NCBI RefSeq assembly: GCF_011064595.1 | Contig: NZ_JAALJI010000009.1 | Coordinates: 1 to 64,000, forward strand | From: Paludisphaera soli | Lineage (GTDB): Bacteria; Planctomycetota; Planctomycetia; Isosphaerales; Isosphaeraceae | Direction of reading: 5' to 3' | DNA length: 64,000 bases | Shown here: positions 35,201-43,314 of the stretch, one piece after another | Position numbering within the stretch: the stretch's first letter is position 1 | How the letters are laid out: every line of letters starts with the position of its first letter | The notes under the pieces: model-generated | The model's input: the letters and a program-made list of their open reading frames with translations, nothing else | Databases searched by the model: none | What the model was told of the DNA's origin: nothing | Made by a program: the position numbers and the translations under genes

Positions 35201-36636
35201 GCCAGGAAATCGACGGCGAAATGGCGGACGAGATACCGTCCCTTCGCCGGCGCGAGGATCAGCCGCAGGGTGAATTCGGCGAGCAGGCCCGAGCAGACGA
35301 ACAGGTCGAGCCAGGCGAACAGCTCGCGGCGTCCGGGCGAGAGCCCGCCGGAGCGGTCGAGGAACGTCTCGGTCACGATCAGGAGCGAGAGCGCGACGAT
35401 CAGGAGCAGGACGACGTTCTCCAGCCACGACGCGACGCGGGCCCCGAGCAGGTTGCGGAGCCGGAGCGTCAGAAGCTTCTCCTGCCACTCCGACCCGACG
35501 TTGCGGCGGAGCCCGCGGACCCCGACGAGGGCCTCGTCGAGCCGTCGGACGTCGTCCGGCGAGAGTCGCCGGCCCTCGGGGGCGCGTCGGCCGGCGCGGC
35601 GGGTCGCCCGGATGCCGTCGGCGAGCCGGTCCAGGTCCTCCCCCGCCGTCTCCAGGCGGAGGACGGCCCGGCGGAGGGGGGCGTCCTGGAGGAAGGCGAT
35701 CATCTCGGCCAGCTCGTCGCGGGCGCCCTGCACGATCCGCTCGCAGGACCGCGCCGCCTCGGCCGGCGGCAGGGCCAGGAGGCTGGCGTCGAGCCGCTCG
35801 GCGACCTCTTCGCGGCGGGCGGCCAGGGCCTTCGTCCAGGCCTCGGGGTCGTCGCCGGGCCGCTCGACGTCGGGGGCGATCGAGGACTCGTCCTCGACGT
35901 CCGTCGCGGCCTCGGCCTCGTCGACCGACTCCAGGGCGCCGACGCGGGCCTGGAGCCGCGAGAGCTTGTTGCGCACGGAGGCCAGCCGCTCGGGCGTGGA
36001 GTCCTCGTAGGCCGCGTCCAGCTCCTTGCGGACCCGACGCTCCAGGAGGATCCCCCGCATCCGCTCGCAACGGGCGCGCAGGGCCTCGCGGCGGGCGCGG
36101 GCCTTGGGCGAGGGCCGGGGCTCGGCTTCGAGCAGGTGCCGCACCTTCGCCAGCTCGACCTCCAGCCAGGCGGCCGGCCCCGGCCCCGGCGCCCCTTCCA
36201 GGCGGTCCAGGAGGTGGGCGAACCATTCGAGGTCGCCGCGCGCGGCGTCGAGCGCCAGCAGGCGGCGGAGGGCGTCGGGGTGGGCCTGGGTCGCCTCGGC
36301 CTGCAAGGCGGCGCGTTCGCGGATGGTCCATCGGCGGAGCCGCGACGCCATCAGCCGACGGGCGTCGCCCTCGGGCTCGGCCGCGGCCAGCAGGTCGTCG
36401 ACGGCCCGCTTCAGCTCGGCCAGGCCTCGGACCACGGCGCGGCGGAGTCGCTCGGTCCCCGCGTCGGGCGGGTGGGCGTCGAGCCCGGCGCGGATCTTCC
36501 AGCCGGCCTCGACGTGCGCCAGCAGCCTCCCCAGCCGCGACGCGCGGGCGTGGTCGTCCGAGGGGTCCTCGACCTTGCGGGCCAGGCCGCGGGCCTGCTC
36601 GCACCACGCGCGCTCGTTCCAAGTGATCTCGGCCAC
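32218..36636 (-). CDS. 1472-aa membrane protein with pore-less voltage-sensor-like domain
   Basis: I do not recognise the full-length family. Residues 1-400 are charged, helical and probably cytosolic. Residues about 404-543 look like an ion-channel voltage sensor. S1 is 404-425, S2 437-462 with Glu454 in LLAEFTLRL, and S3 471-489 with Asp476 in HFAVDFLASLPFG. S4 is about 504-543, with Arg at 506, 509, 512, 518, 525, 528, 535 and 539. No pore helix or TVGYG-like filter follows. Two more helices lie at about 742-768 and 779-799. The last 670 residues are soluble with conserved-looking blocks (NPYTFYEARL, KPVFMGSLWLRARLDVEYLGLRLP). GTG 36636 has GGAG 9 nt upstream. It heads the overlapping glycan operon. 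Confidence 0.8.
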   Translation of the reverse strand: MAEITWNERAWCEQARGLARKVEDPSDDHARASRLGRLLAHVEAGWKIRAGLDAHPPDAGTERLRRAVVRGLAELKRAVDDLLAAAEPEGDARRLMASRLRRWTIRERAALQAEATQAHPDALRRLLALDAARGDLEWFAHLLDRLEGAPGPGPAAWLEVELAKVRHLLEAEPRPSPKARARREALRARCERMRGILLERRVRKELDAAYEDSTPERLASVRNKLSRLQARVGALESVDEAEAATDVEDESSIAPDVERPGDDPEAWTKALAARREEVAERLDASLLALPPAEAARSCERIVQGARDELAEMIAFLQDAPLRRAVLRLETAGEDLDRLADGIRATRRAGRRAPEGRRLSPDDVRRLDEALVGVRGLRRNVGSEWQEKLLTLRLRNLLGARVASWLENVVLLLIVALSLLIVTETFLDRSGGLSPGRRELFAWLDLFVCSGLLAEFTLRLILAPAKGRYLVRHFAVDFLASLPFGFLAYALDEHLTTRGEETLWLLRYLRLARILELLRLAIPVVRLMRLVLFALRLSDRLVRRNAGLLNRNILLFEPSREHRAESGDRHRLASLRADLQSVEAAVGRRLHRDQQDALASRRLADLAVRLEFLPDRHIEPLSEHRDDREIPVEALVERLIQLTPETLVDRMGQGFVNSVDAYIRVLDVPLVRRLPLIRSLVAHREKSPAEAVTLAANYVGYAIQRGLDVIYFLADLQATLSPAIFLDRLGLTLVNATRTPAKRLLWLGTAFLVLFLVVNLITFLSVFRPFVDAVQRRLGWPVIVLGAICLAIWSLGSWLRKIANQSADFSERIVEAQFASQTKTFKARRSEQDARFLAERVVDPELAMRAADDHQPELYSDRPTAAADVEALFAGPQTRFANRELTFLRNIRLLYQDYLDGSPFHRSDVKTSVQLLGNLALANLRRSRLDFVLRESRALGKLDLSRAGGLLGGPYLWFNYITRIIVQETAVLLLDYNANAVPLDRLACSPPERRRAFQVWLAERLRIDPDEVRLPAPNVPEPLEVRDPAPLPPRAPRRHEAAAFLETVEFTAMDFLADEPERDAEILGRFGPQVAELVRKDRQQNVRRAFRSFPLQDLPPAQRTINPYTFYEARLSGGRIALFPLVVSAAIFRSAWIAVRGVYQGVHHILNPRVSRDKDVPADSYAAAHRKIHRMRKPVFMGSLWLRARLDVEYLGLRLPSAPASLAFDSTMESDLDFIGASRKDRIIADQIRRDHQRRLAWTARWLRRFGWTLEDLPAFLAAETPYLANRAGEALRALVAACALDHDDVATLALSIEALTILADYAASPTSNLRKLPTGLPDPILNPRRIWRPVPRKVPPWRRLFDLPQFARFDAAARKRITTFLRRHRRVTRGWFRVVLGQGGADPWAEVRARLHDVLLKTDLWSDQILILRAVQTLTMLDVHHNCELVWSLGGYEDPEPAEPPSSRIVDSDAASSWWSDRPDAERVESEV

Positions 36637-36725
36637 CGATGGTCGCTCCGCCCGCGGGGATCGGACCCGTCACGCCGATCGATCATAACAAGATTCGGCG
36701 GCCGAGTCGGGCCGATCGGGGCGGA

Positions 36726-37820
36726 TCAGGCCGGCAGGTGCTCGCGGAAGAACCGCAGCCAGTTGCCGTGGAAGACGGCGTCGATCGCGTCGTCGGCGTA
36801 GCCGCGGGCGGCGAGGTAGCCGTCGAGCTTCTGGAGGTCGGAGATCCGGTCCAGCCCCTTCGGCGTCTGCTCGGTGCCGAAGCCGCCGTCGAGGTCGCTG
36901 CCGATCGCGACGTGGCGGTCGCTCCCGGCGAGCTGGCAGATGTGGTCGACGTGGTCGACCAGGGCTTCGAGGCCGACGACCTCGCGCGAGGTCTTCCCCC
37001 GGACCCAGCCGGGATGCATCATCCAGGCGTCGAGCGCCACGCCGATCACGGCGTCGCGCTCGATCAGGAGCCGGATCTGCTCGTCGGAGAACTGACGCTG
37101 GGCGGGCACGAGGGCGCGACAGTTGTTGTGGCTGGCGAGGATCGGGCCCGAGAAGGCGTCGAACGCCTGGAAGAAGCCCTCGTCCGAGAGGTGGGTGACG
37201 TCCAGGATCAGGCCCAGACGCTCGAACTCGCGGAGGAGTTCCCGGCCCGCCGGGGTCAGCGGGCCCTCCTCGCCGGTGCCGACGGCGTAGCGGCTCGGGC
37301 CGTAGTGGGCGAGGTTCGCGGTGCGGAGGCCCAGGTCCCACCAGGCCTCGGCGTGATCGGGCGCGACGATCGGGTCGGAGCCCTCCATCGCCAGGATGTA
37401 GCCGATGGGCGTCGAACCGGGGGCGGCCTCCCACTTCGCCCAGTGGTCGTCCAGCTCGCCACGGGTGCGGATGGGCCGCAGGAGGCCGCGGCGCTCCAGC
37501 AATTCATAGTAGGCGAGCTGCCCCCGGGCGGCGGCCGAGGCGGCGTCCTGCGTCCGCCAGTCGAGGTTGGCGCGGGGCGGGCCCTGGGCGAATTCGTCCC
37601 ATCGGCTGACGACCTTGGCGCGGGCGAGGAGCGTCGCCTGGCAGATCGCGACGCCCCCCCGGCGCATCTCGGGGAGGCTGGTGGTGGCCCTGCCCCGCCC
37701 GGGGTGGTCGGTCAGTCCCGCCTCCTGAGCGTTCATGGCGTCCAGGTCGAGCGTGAGGTCGCGGTTCCAGCCCAGGGCGTTCCAGGCCAGGTCCAGGTGG
37801 CCGTCGATCAGGCGTCGCAT
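36726..37820 (-). CDS. Membrane dipeptidase (peptidase M19)
   Basis: The 364-aa zinc enzyme resembles renal dipeptidase and hydrolyses dipeptides, including D-residue-containing ones in related families. The dinuclear zinc motifs are present: DGHLDLAW (HxD), EGSDPIV (bridging Glu), LDVTHLSDEGF, ILASHNNCRAL and GSDLDGGFG. No signal peptide is visible, so this member is probably cytosolic. It follows the small membrane-protein gene by 30 bp on the same strand and is likely co-transcribed with it. The length is normal. Confidence 0.93.
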   Translation of the reverse strand: MRRLIDGHLDLAWNALGWNRDLTLDLDAMNAQEAGLTDHPGRGRATTSLPEMRRGGVAICQATLLARAKVVSRWDEFAQGPPRANLDWRTQDAASAAARGQLAYYELLERRGLLRPIRTRGELDDHWAKWEAAPGSTPIGYILAMEGSDPIVAPDHAEAWWDLGLRTANLAHYGPSRYAVGTGEEGPLTPAGRELLREFERLGLILDVTHLSDEGFFQAFDAFSGPILASHNNCRALVPAQRQFSDEQIRLLIERDAVIGVALDAWMMHPGWVRGKTSREVVGLEALVDHVDHICQLAGSDRHVAIGSDLDGGFGTEQTPKGLDRISDLQKLDGYLAARGYADDAIDAVFHGNWLRFFREHLPA

Positions 37821-37850
37821 CGTGGCGGGTCGCTCCGTGTCGGCCTCGGC

Positions 37851-38345
37851 TCAGCGGCGTCGCGGCTGACGGGGGCGCTCGGCGGCGCCCCAGTAGCTGT
37901 GCGACGAGTTCATGTAGTTGTCGACGAGGTACCTCGCCCCGAAGATGGCCGCGATGTTCAGCAGGACGACGAGGTACGTCTCCCACTTCGAGAGCTCGAA
38001 CATCCAGAAGAAGCCGACGACCATGACCGCCAGCTCGGCCATAATGCTGAAGAACGGGAGCGGCACCCAGGTGCCCACCCCTTCGGCCAGGACCATGATC
38101 CCGGCGAGCTTGAGCATGACGACCGAGAGCGGGCCGAAGTCGCACTCGATCAGCTTCGAGGCGACGATCACCGCCACGATCCCGGCGGGGATCTGGATCA
38201 GGAGCTTCTGGAGCGAGCCCTTCACGGCGTACTGCGCCGCGTCCGGCCCGGCGGAGAGGTAGGCCTCCCCCCCGATCAGGGCCAGGCCCACGAGGAGCAT
38301 CATGAAGGGGGCGCTGCGGTGCGACCCCGAGCGAAGCAGCGACAT
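37851..38345 (-). CDS. Four-helix membrane protein, unknown function
   Basis: The 164-aa protein has four to five hydrophobic helices: about residues 14-31, 45-63, 70-88, 95-115 and 120-135. The C-terminus is short, polar and Arg/Pro-rich. I see no named domain. It lies immediately upstream of the dipeptidase gene and divergent from zwf. Confidence 0.68.
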   Translation of the reverse strand: MSLLRSGSHRSAPFMMLLVGLALIGGEAYLSAGPDAAQYAVKGSLQKLLIQIPAGIVAVIVASKLIECDFGPLSVVMLKLAGIMVLAEGVGTWVPLPFFSIMAELAVMVVGFFWMFELSKWETYLVVLLNIAAIFGARYLVDNYMNSSHSYWGAAERPRQPRRR

Positions 38346-38458
38346 CGGTGTTTCACTTCCGGTTGGGGGTGAATCGGCCCATCCCTCGGTGCAGCCAATT
38401 TGCCAGAGCCCGCGCCTCCCCGCAATGGCGGGCCGAGCGTTCGCGGCGGTTCGGTCCC

Positions 38459-38487
38459 TTGAAGGCTCCGGGGAGGGTTCCTAGAAT
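38459..38487 (+). promoter_or_regulatory. Sigma70-like promoter for zwf
   Basis: TTGAAG (38459-38464) and TAGAAT (38482-38487) are separated by 17 bp. The start site would be near 38494, about 76 nt before the zwf ATG. Confidence 0.65.
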
Positions 38488-38569
38488 CGGACGGTCCGAG
38501 GGGTCTCGGCGATCGCGAACCCTCCCCTGCCCGACCGACCGACCGAAGCCTCGCGCGAGAACCCAACCG

Positions 38570-40126
38570 ATGGCCGAGCCCGACGCCGCGACCGACTCGA
38601 ACCCGCTCCGTCAGGGGCTCCCCCGGGCCCAGGCCCCGCAGCCCTGCGCGATCGTCCTGTTCGGGGCGACGGGCGACCTGGCCCATCGCAAGCTCATGCC
38701 GGCCCTCTACAGCCTGTATCACCGGGGGAACCTCCCCACCGAGTGCGCCGTGGTCTGCTTCGCCCGCCGCGATTGGACCGACGAGGACCTCCGGCGCGAG
38801 TTCGAGAAGTCGATGACCGAGGAGGAGAAGGGGGACGACTTCAAGCAGGTCTGGCCCCAGTTCGCCTCGCGGCTGGTCTTCGCGCCCGGGACCTTCGACG
38901 ACCCCGAAGCCTTCCAGAATCTCAAGGCGAAGCTGGAGGAACTGGACCAGACCCACGGCACGCGCGGCAATCGGGTCTTCTACCTGGCCGTCGCGCCGGA
39001 ATTCTTCAGCCCGATCATCGAGCAGCTGGGCAAGGCGGATCTCGTCTACCCCTGGCAGCAGGAGAGCCCCTGGAGCCGGGTCGTGATCGAGAAGCCGTTC
39101 GGCCACGACCTGGAGAGCGCCCGGGCGTTGAGCCTGGACGCCTCGCGCGTGCTGGACGAGAGCCAGATCTACCGGATCGACCACTACCTGGGCAAGGAGA
39201 CGGTCCAGAACATCCTGGCCTTCCGGTTCGGCAACAGCCTGTTCGAGCCCGTCTGGGACCGTCGCCTCGTCTCCTCGGTGCAGATCACCGTGGCCGAGGA
39301 AGTCGGCATGCCCGGCAATCGCGGGTCGTATTACGACTCCGCCGGCGCGATCCGGGACATGGTGCAGAACCACATGCTCCAGCTCCTCTGCCTGGTGGCG
39401 ATGGAGCCCCCGGTGGACCTCTCGGCCGACGCCGTCCGCAACGAGAAGGTCAAGGTGCTGAAGGCCCTGCCCAGCTGGAGCCCGGCCGAGGTCTACGAGA
39501 ACGTCGTCCGCGCGCAGTACACCGCCGGCTCGATCGAGGGGGAGGACGTGCCGGGCTACGTCCAGGAGAAGGGGGTCGCGCCCGACTCGAAGACCGCCCC
39601 GTACGTCGCCATCCGGCTCACGCTGAACACCTGGCGTTGGGCCGGCGTCCCCTTCTTCCTGCGGACCGGCAAGCGGCTCCCCAAGCGGGCCACCGAGATC
39701 GCCATCCAGTTCCGCCGGCCCCCGACCCAGCTCTTCGACGTGGAGCACGACGGGCCATCGGCCGGCAACCAACTGGTCCTGCGGATCCAGCCCAACGAGG
39801 GGGCGAGTCTCACGTTCGAGGCCAAGATCCCCGGCTCGCGAAGGCGCCTGCAGGAGGTCAGGATGGACTTCCGCTACGGCACCGCCTTCGCCGCCCCCCC
39901 GCCGGAGGCCTACGAGCGGCTCCTCCTCGACGTGATGCTCGGCGACCCGACGCTCTTCACCCGCACCGACGAGGTCGAGAACGCCTGGCGGTTCATCACC
40001 TCGATCCTCGACGCCTGGGACCGGCCCGACGCCCCCGCCCCGGCCGAGTACCCCGCCGGCACCTGGGGGCCCGCCGAGGCCGACGAGCTGGTCCGTCGCG
40101 ATGGGGCCCGCTGGCGGCGGCTCTGA
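38570..40126 (+). CDS. zwf: Glucose-6-phosphate 1-dehydrogenase
   Basis: The enzyme oxidises glucose-6-phosphate to 6-phosphogluconolactone with NADP, the entry to the oxidative pentose-phosphate pathway. The 518-aa protein has the N-terminal dinucleotide-binding IVLFGATGDLAHRKLMPALY, the EKPFGHDL segment, and the substrate-site signature RIDHYLGKETVQNI. It also has EVGMPGNRGSYYDSAGAIRDM and a C-terminal domain around FFLRTGKRLPKR. The ATG begins a 25-residue polar leader before the Rossmann strand. No partner gene such as pgl or gnd is adjacent. Confidence 0.96.
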   Translation: MAEPDAATDSNPLRQGLPRAQAPQPCAIVLFGATGDLAHRKLMPALYSLYHRGNLPTECAVVCFARRDWTDEDLRREFEKSMTEEEKGDDFKQVWPQFASRLVFAPGTFDDPEAFQNLKAKLEELDQTHGTRGNRVFYLAVAPEFFSPIIEQLGKADLVYPWQQESPWSRVVIEKPFGHDLESARALSLDASRVLDESQIYRIDHYLGKETVQNILAFRFGNSLFEPVWDRRLVSSVQITVAEEVGMPGNRGSYYDSAGAIRDMVQNHMLQLLCLVAMEPPVDLSADAVRNEKVKVLKALPSWSPAEVYENVVRAQYTAGSIEGEDVPGYVQEKGVAPDSKTAPYVAIRLTLNTWRWAGVPFFLRTGKRLPKRATEIAIQFRRPPTQLFDVEHDGPSAGNQLVLRIQPNEGASLTFEAKIPGSRRRLQEVRMDFRYGTAFAAPPPEAYERLLLDVMLGDPTLFTRTDEVENAWRFITSILDAWDRPDAPAPAEYPAGTWGPAEADELVRRDGARWRRL

Positions 40127-40245
40127 TCACGGCGCCGGGGTTTCCCGTGGAACCGCCGGCTCGCACGCGGTCGAGGCCCTGGTAAGATCGGGACTCGTCT
40201 CCCGAGTGTTCATCCTCGATCCGTCCCACCCAGGCGGAGGTCCGC

Positions 40246-41199
40246 ATGTCGGTCGCCCTGTACGTCGATCGTCGGATGCTCGAACACCGGCCCCCCGAGC
40301 GGCATCCGGAGAAACCCGAGCGGCTGGAGGCGGTCCTCCGCCACCTGAAGCGTACCGGGCTCCTGGACGCCTGCCCCGCCGGGACCGTCCGCGAGGCGAC
40401 CGACGAGGAGCTGCGACGGGTCCACTCGGAAGCGTATCTCGCCTCGCTCCTGGACGTCGACCGCCGGGGCGGCGGGGCGCTTGAGGCCGACACCTGGATG
40501 TCGCCGGGCTCGCTCACGGCCGCCCGGCTGGCCGCCGGCGCGGCGATCGAGGCGGTCGGCGACGTGCTCGGCGGGAAGCATCGCCGGGCCATGGGGCTGG
40601 TCCGGCCGCCGGGGCATCACGCAGTCCCCGGCGGGGCGATGGGGTTCTGCCTCTACGCCAACGTCGCGGTCGCGGCGCGCGAGGCCCTGTCCCGCCACCA
40701 GGTCGACCGGATCCTGATCGTCGACTTCGACGTCCATCACGGCAACGGCACGCAGGACGTCTTCTACGAATCCGGCGAGGTCGCCTTCCTCTCCGTCCAC
40801 CGCCACCCGTTCTATCCCGGCACCGGCATGAAGGATGAGACCGGCTCGGGGCCGGGACTGGGACTGACGACCAACATCCCCCTCCCCTTCAACACACCCC
40901 CCCGAGAGTTCCGAGCGGCGTTCCGCGCCGGGCTGCACGCCCTGGCGGACAGGCATCGGCCCGAACTGGTCCTCGTCAGCGCGGGGTTTGACGCGATGGC
41001 CGAGGACCCGGTGGGGGGACTGGGGCTCGACTTCGAGGACTTCGAAGCGATCACCCGCGACGTGGTCGACGTGGCGGAGGCCCATGCGCAAGGGCGGATC
41101 GTCAGCGTCCTGGAAGGAGGCTACAACCCGTCGCTCCTGGCCGGCTGCGTCGAGACTCATTTGAAGGCCCTGGGGGCGGGCCCGACGGCGAAGCCGTGA
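40246..41199 (+). CDS. Histone deacetylase-like amidohydrolase (AcuC/HDAC superfamily)
   Basis: The 317-aa zinc-dependent amidohydrolase belongs to the superfamily that includes eukaryotic histone deacetylases, AcuC and polyamine deacetylases. Its substrate cannot be told from sequence. All key motifs are present: HPEKPERL near the N-terminus, RPPGHHAVPGGAMGFCLYAN (catalytic histidines), VDFDVHHGNGTQDVFY (zinc Asp and His), SAGFDAMAEDP (second zinc Asp) and VLEGGYNPSLLA (the loop that in HDACs carries the transition-state Tyr). An extended -10 candidate, TGGTAAGAT, lies at 40180-40188. The length is normal. Confidence 0.9.
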   Translation: MSVALYVDRRMLEHRPPERHPEKPERLEAVLRHLKRTGLLDACPAGTVREATDEELRRVHSEAYLASLLDVDRRGGGALEADTWMSPGSLTAARLAAGAAIEAVGDVLGGKHRRAMGLVRPPGHHAVPGGAMGFCLYANVAVAAREALSRHQVDRILIVDFDVHHGNGTQDVFYESGEVAFLSVHRHPFYPGTGMKDETGSGPGLGLTTNIPLPFNTPPREFRAAFRAGLHALADRHRPELVLVSAGFDAMAEDPVGGLGLDFEDFEAITRDVVDVAEAHAQGRIVSVLEGGYNPSLLAGCVETHLKALGAGPTAKP

Positions 41200-41233
41200 A
41201 GGGGAGCGAAGCGGAGCGAAGAGGCGGGAGGAA

Positions 41234-41305
41234 TGACCCCGACGGGAGTCGAACCCGTGCTGCATGCGTGAAAGGCATGTGTCCTAACCACTAGACGACG
41301 GGGCC
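41234..41305 (-). tRNA. tRNA-Glu (anticodon UUC)
   Basis: On the minus strand a full cloverleaf runs from GGCCCCG to CGGGGTC with discriminator A. The anticodon stem CATGC/GCATG holds the loop CTTTCAC, anticodon TTC. The T-arm carries GGTTCGACTCC. CCA is not encoded. The gene lies between the HDAC-like gene and the PfpI gene. Confidence 0.95.
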
Positions 41306-41537
41306 GTCGTACCGGACAGGGACCAATGTAGCGACTCGCTCCCGGGGAGGTCAACCCGAACTCGCGGCCTGTTCCAGCCGGTGCCGCGAAAGCGCTCGGA
41401 CCGCCCCGAGAGAACGCCGATCGCCGACGAATCGAGGGAGCACGCCGAGGTCTTGCAACCCGACCCGCGGGTCGTTACTTTCTCGCAAACGGGCCGCACG
41501 CGACGGACGACGTGCCTCGGATCCCCGGAAGGGTGCG

Positions 41538-42092
41538 ATGGTCAAGATCTTGATGATCGCCGGAGACGCCGCCGAGGCCCTCGAAGTCTTCTACCCGAAG
41601 GCTCGGCTCGAGGAGGAGGGCTGGACCGTCGAGATCGCCGCCCCCGAGAGGCGCGCGATCCAGACCGTGGTCCACGATTTCGAGCCCGGCTTCGGCACCT
41701 ACACCGAGAAGCGCGGGTATCGCCTCGAAGCCGACCTGGCGATCGAGGCGATCGAGGCGGGGCGGTACGACGCCCTGGTCTTGCCCGGAGGGCGGGCGCC
41801 GGAGTATCTCCGGAACCTGGACCGGGTGCTCGACGTGACGCGTCGGTTCCTGGAAGGGGGCAAGCCGATCGCCGCCACCTGCCATGCGCCGCTGATCCTC
41901 GCGGCGGCGGGGTTGATCAAGGGGCGCATCCTGACCTGCTACCCGGAGCTGGCGAGGGACGTCCGCGCCGCGGGGGGAGAGTTCGTGGATCGCGAAGTCG
42001 TCGTCGACGGCAATCTCGTGACCGCCCGGGCCTGGCCCGACAACGGGCCCTGGATGCGGGAGTTCGTCAAGCTGCTGAAGTCGCGGGGCTAG
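41538..42092 (+). CDS. PfpI/DJ-1 superfamily protein (class I glutamine-amidotransferase-like)
   Basis: The 184-aa cytosolic protein belongs to the PfpI/DJ-1 superfamily, whose members act as deglycases, glyoxalases or chaperones. It opens with ILMIAGDAAEALEVFYPKARLEEEG, has LVLPGGRAPEYL, and carries the nucleophile elbow AATCHAPLILAAAGL, with Cys followed by His as in PfpI. It ends near NLVTARAWPDNGPWMREF. The length matches the family. No operon partner is evident. The exact reaction is uncertain because superfamily members differ. Confidence 0.88.
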   Translation: MVKILMIAGDAAEALEVFYPKARLEEEGWTVEIAAPERRAIQTVVHDFEPGFGTYTEKRGYRLEADLAIEAIEAGRYDALVLPGGRAPEYLRNLDRVLDVTRRFLEGGKPIAATCHAPLILAAAGLIKGRILTCYPELARDVRAAGGEFVDREVVVDGNLVTARAWPDNGPWMREFVKLLKSRG

Positions 42093-42148
42093 TCGCCTGA
42101 TGATCGATCGGGAGGCTTCTCGGGTGTGACCCGCGCCGGGGGATCGGG

Positions 42149-42352
42149 TCAGGGATTGACGGTTCGGGTGCCCTGGTCTTCCGACCGGGCCTGATTCTGG
42201 ATCGCTTCGTAGACCTCGCGCCGATGGACGGTGACGTCCTTCGGGGCCTCGATCCCGATCCTCACCTTGTCGCCTCGGATCTCGATCACCGTCAGCGTGA
42301 TGCTGTCGTTGATGATGATCTGCTCGTTCTTCTTGCGGGAGAGAACCAGCAT
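42149..42352 (-). CDS. csrA: Carbon storage regulator CsrA
   Basis: CsrA is a dimeric RNA-binding protein that controls translation and mRNA stability through GGA motifs in 5' leaders. The 67-aa protein has MLVLSRKKNEQIIINDSI, VRIGIEAPKDVTVHRREVYEAI and a short polar tail; the Arg44-equivalent in VHRREV is retained. The ATG at 42352 has AGGAG about 6 nt upstream; the longer ORF start is not credible. No fliW gene, the usual CsrA antagonist in some bacteria, is visible nearby. Confidence 0.96.
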   Translation of the reverse strand: MLVLSRKKNEQIIINDSITLTVIEIRGDKVRIGIEAPKDVTVHRREVYEAIQNQARSEDQGTRTVNP

Positions 42353-42597
42353 CGCCGCTCCTCTCTGGTGCCTATCGCGCGGGGCGCGAACCATCCGATG
42401 TCAGGACCAGAACGCCGTGAAGAAGGCGACTGCATGGTAAGACCAAGCACGATCCTTCTTTAAAACAACTGTACATGCGGAAGATGGGTGGTCAAGGGGA
42501 CGCGGGAATTTTCATCGCGGCCGGTAAAACCGTGGAAACCGGCGATCCCCTCGCGTGCCCACCCCCGCCCCGTCCAACCCTTTGGCGAGCAACGGGT

Positions 42598-43314
42598 TCA
42601 GTGCTCGGCGCCGGTGGTGTACCGGCGGTAGAGCCGGCCCAGGCCGAGGTCGTGGATCTCGGCCTCGACGTCGGCGTTGTCGGTAGGATGGATGGTCTCT
42701 TTCAGTTCGACCACCAGCAATTCGATGAATTTGGCGCGGGCCCGCTGCAAATTCTTGCGGAAGGCCTCCGGGGTGACCGGCGCGCCGACGATCGCGGTCA
42801 GCTGCTCGGCGATCTCCTCGATGGAGGCCTTGGGGTTGTCGCGGCGGAGCTGCAGGACGGTCGCGTAGCGGTTCTTGGGGGTGGTGGCCTGATAGGTCTC
42901 CAGCCGGGACCAGACCCGGTTGAGGACCGCCTCGCGCCAGACGCGGTCGAAGTCCTCATCGGGCTGGGAGGCGTCGAGGAGGTCGCCGGGGGGGAGGGCG
43001 TGGAGCTTCCGGGTGCGGAAGTGGTCGATGATAAGCCGGTGCAGGACGGTGCGCAGGTAATCGCGGAACCGGCCCTTGGTCTTGTCGGCCCCGGCGAGCT
43101 TGCCGGTCAGGAGCTTTGTCCAGAACTCCTGGAGCACCTCGTCGGCGAGGTGGCGGTCGCGGACCTTGAGGTGGATGTAGCGGGTCAGGGCGTCGTGGTA
43201 GCGGCCGACCAGCTGGCCCATGGCCTGCTGGCTGTTAGGGCCGGCGCCGTGGGCGCTGGTGATGGTGGTCCAGTTGGTCTGGATCTCGGTCAGCCGTTCT
43301 TCGGGCGTAGGCAT
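42598..43314 (-). CDS. Sigma-70-like (ECF-type) factor
   Basis: The 238-aa protein shows sigma region 2 (MGQLVGRYHDALTRYIHLKV, DRHLADEVLQEFWTKLL, then FRDYLRTVLHRLIIDHFRTRK) at about residues 30-115. A more divergent region 4 follows at about 145-215 (PKASIEEIAEQLTAIVGAPVTPEAFRKNL), in which the helix-turn-helix is interrupted compared with classical ECF factors. Such planctomycete sigma-like proteins are common. No anti-sigma or sensor gene lies beside it; csrA is 245 bp downstream on the same strand. Its target promoters are unknown. Confidence 0.8.
   Translation of the reverse strand: MPTPEERLTEIQTNWTTITSAHGAGPNSQQAMGQLVGRYHDALTRYIHLKVRDRHLADEVLQEFWTKLLTGKLAGADKTKGRFRDYLRTVLHRLIIDHFRTRKLHALPPGDLLDASQPDEDFDRVWREAVLNRVWSRLETYQATTPKNRYATVLQLRRDNPKASIEEIAEQLTAIVGAPVTPEAFRKNLQRARAKFIELLVVELKETIHPTDNADVEAEIHDLGLGRLYRRYTTGAEH

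Noticed and set aside
33121-36801. 1226-aa plus-strand ORF opposite the VSD-like gene
   Set aside because: Its sequence is low-complexity (Val/Asp/Glu/Arg/Gly-rich) with no domain. It is the antisense shadow of a frame with clear membrane helices and operon overlaps.
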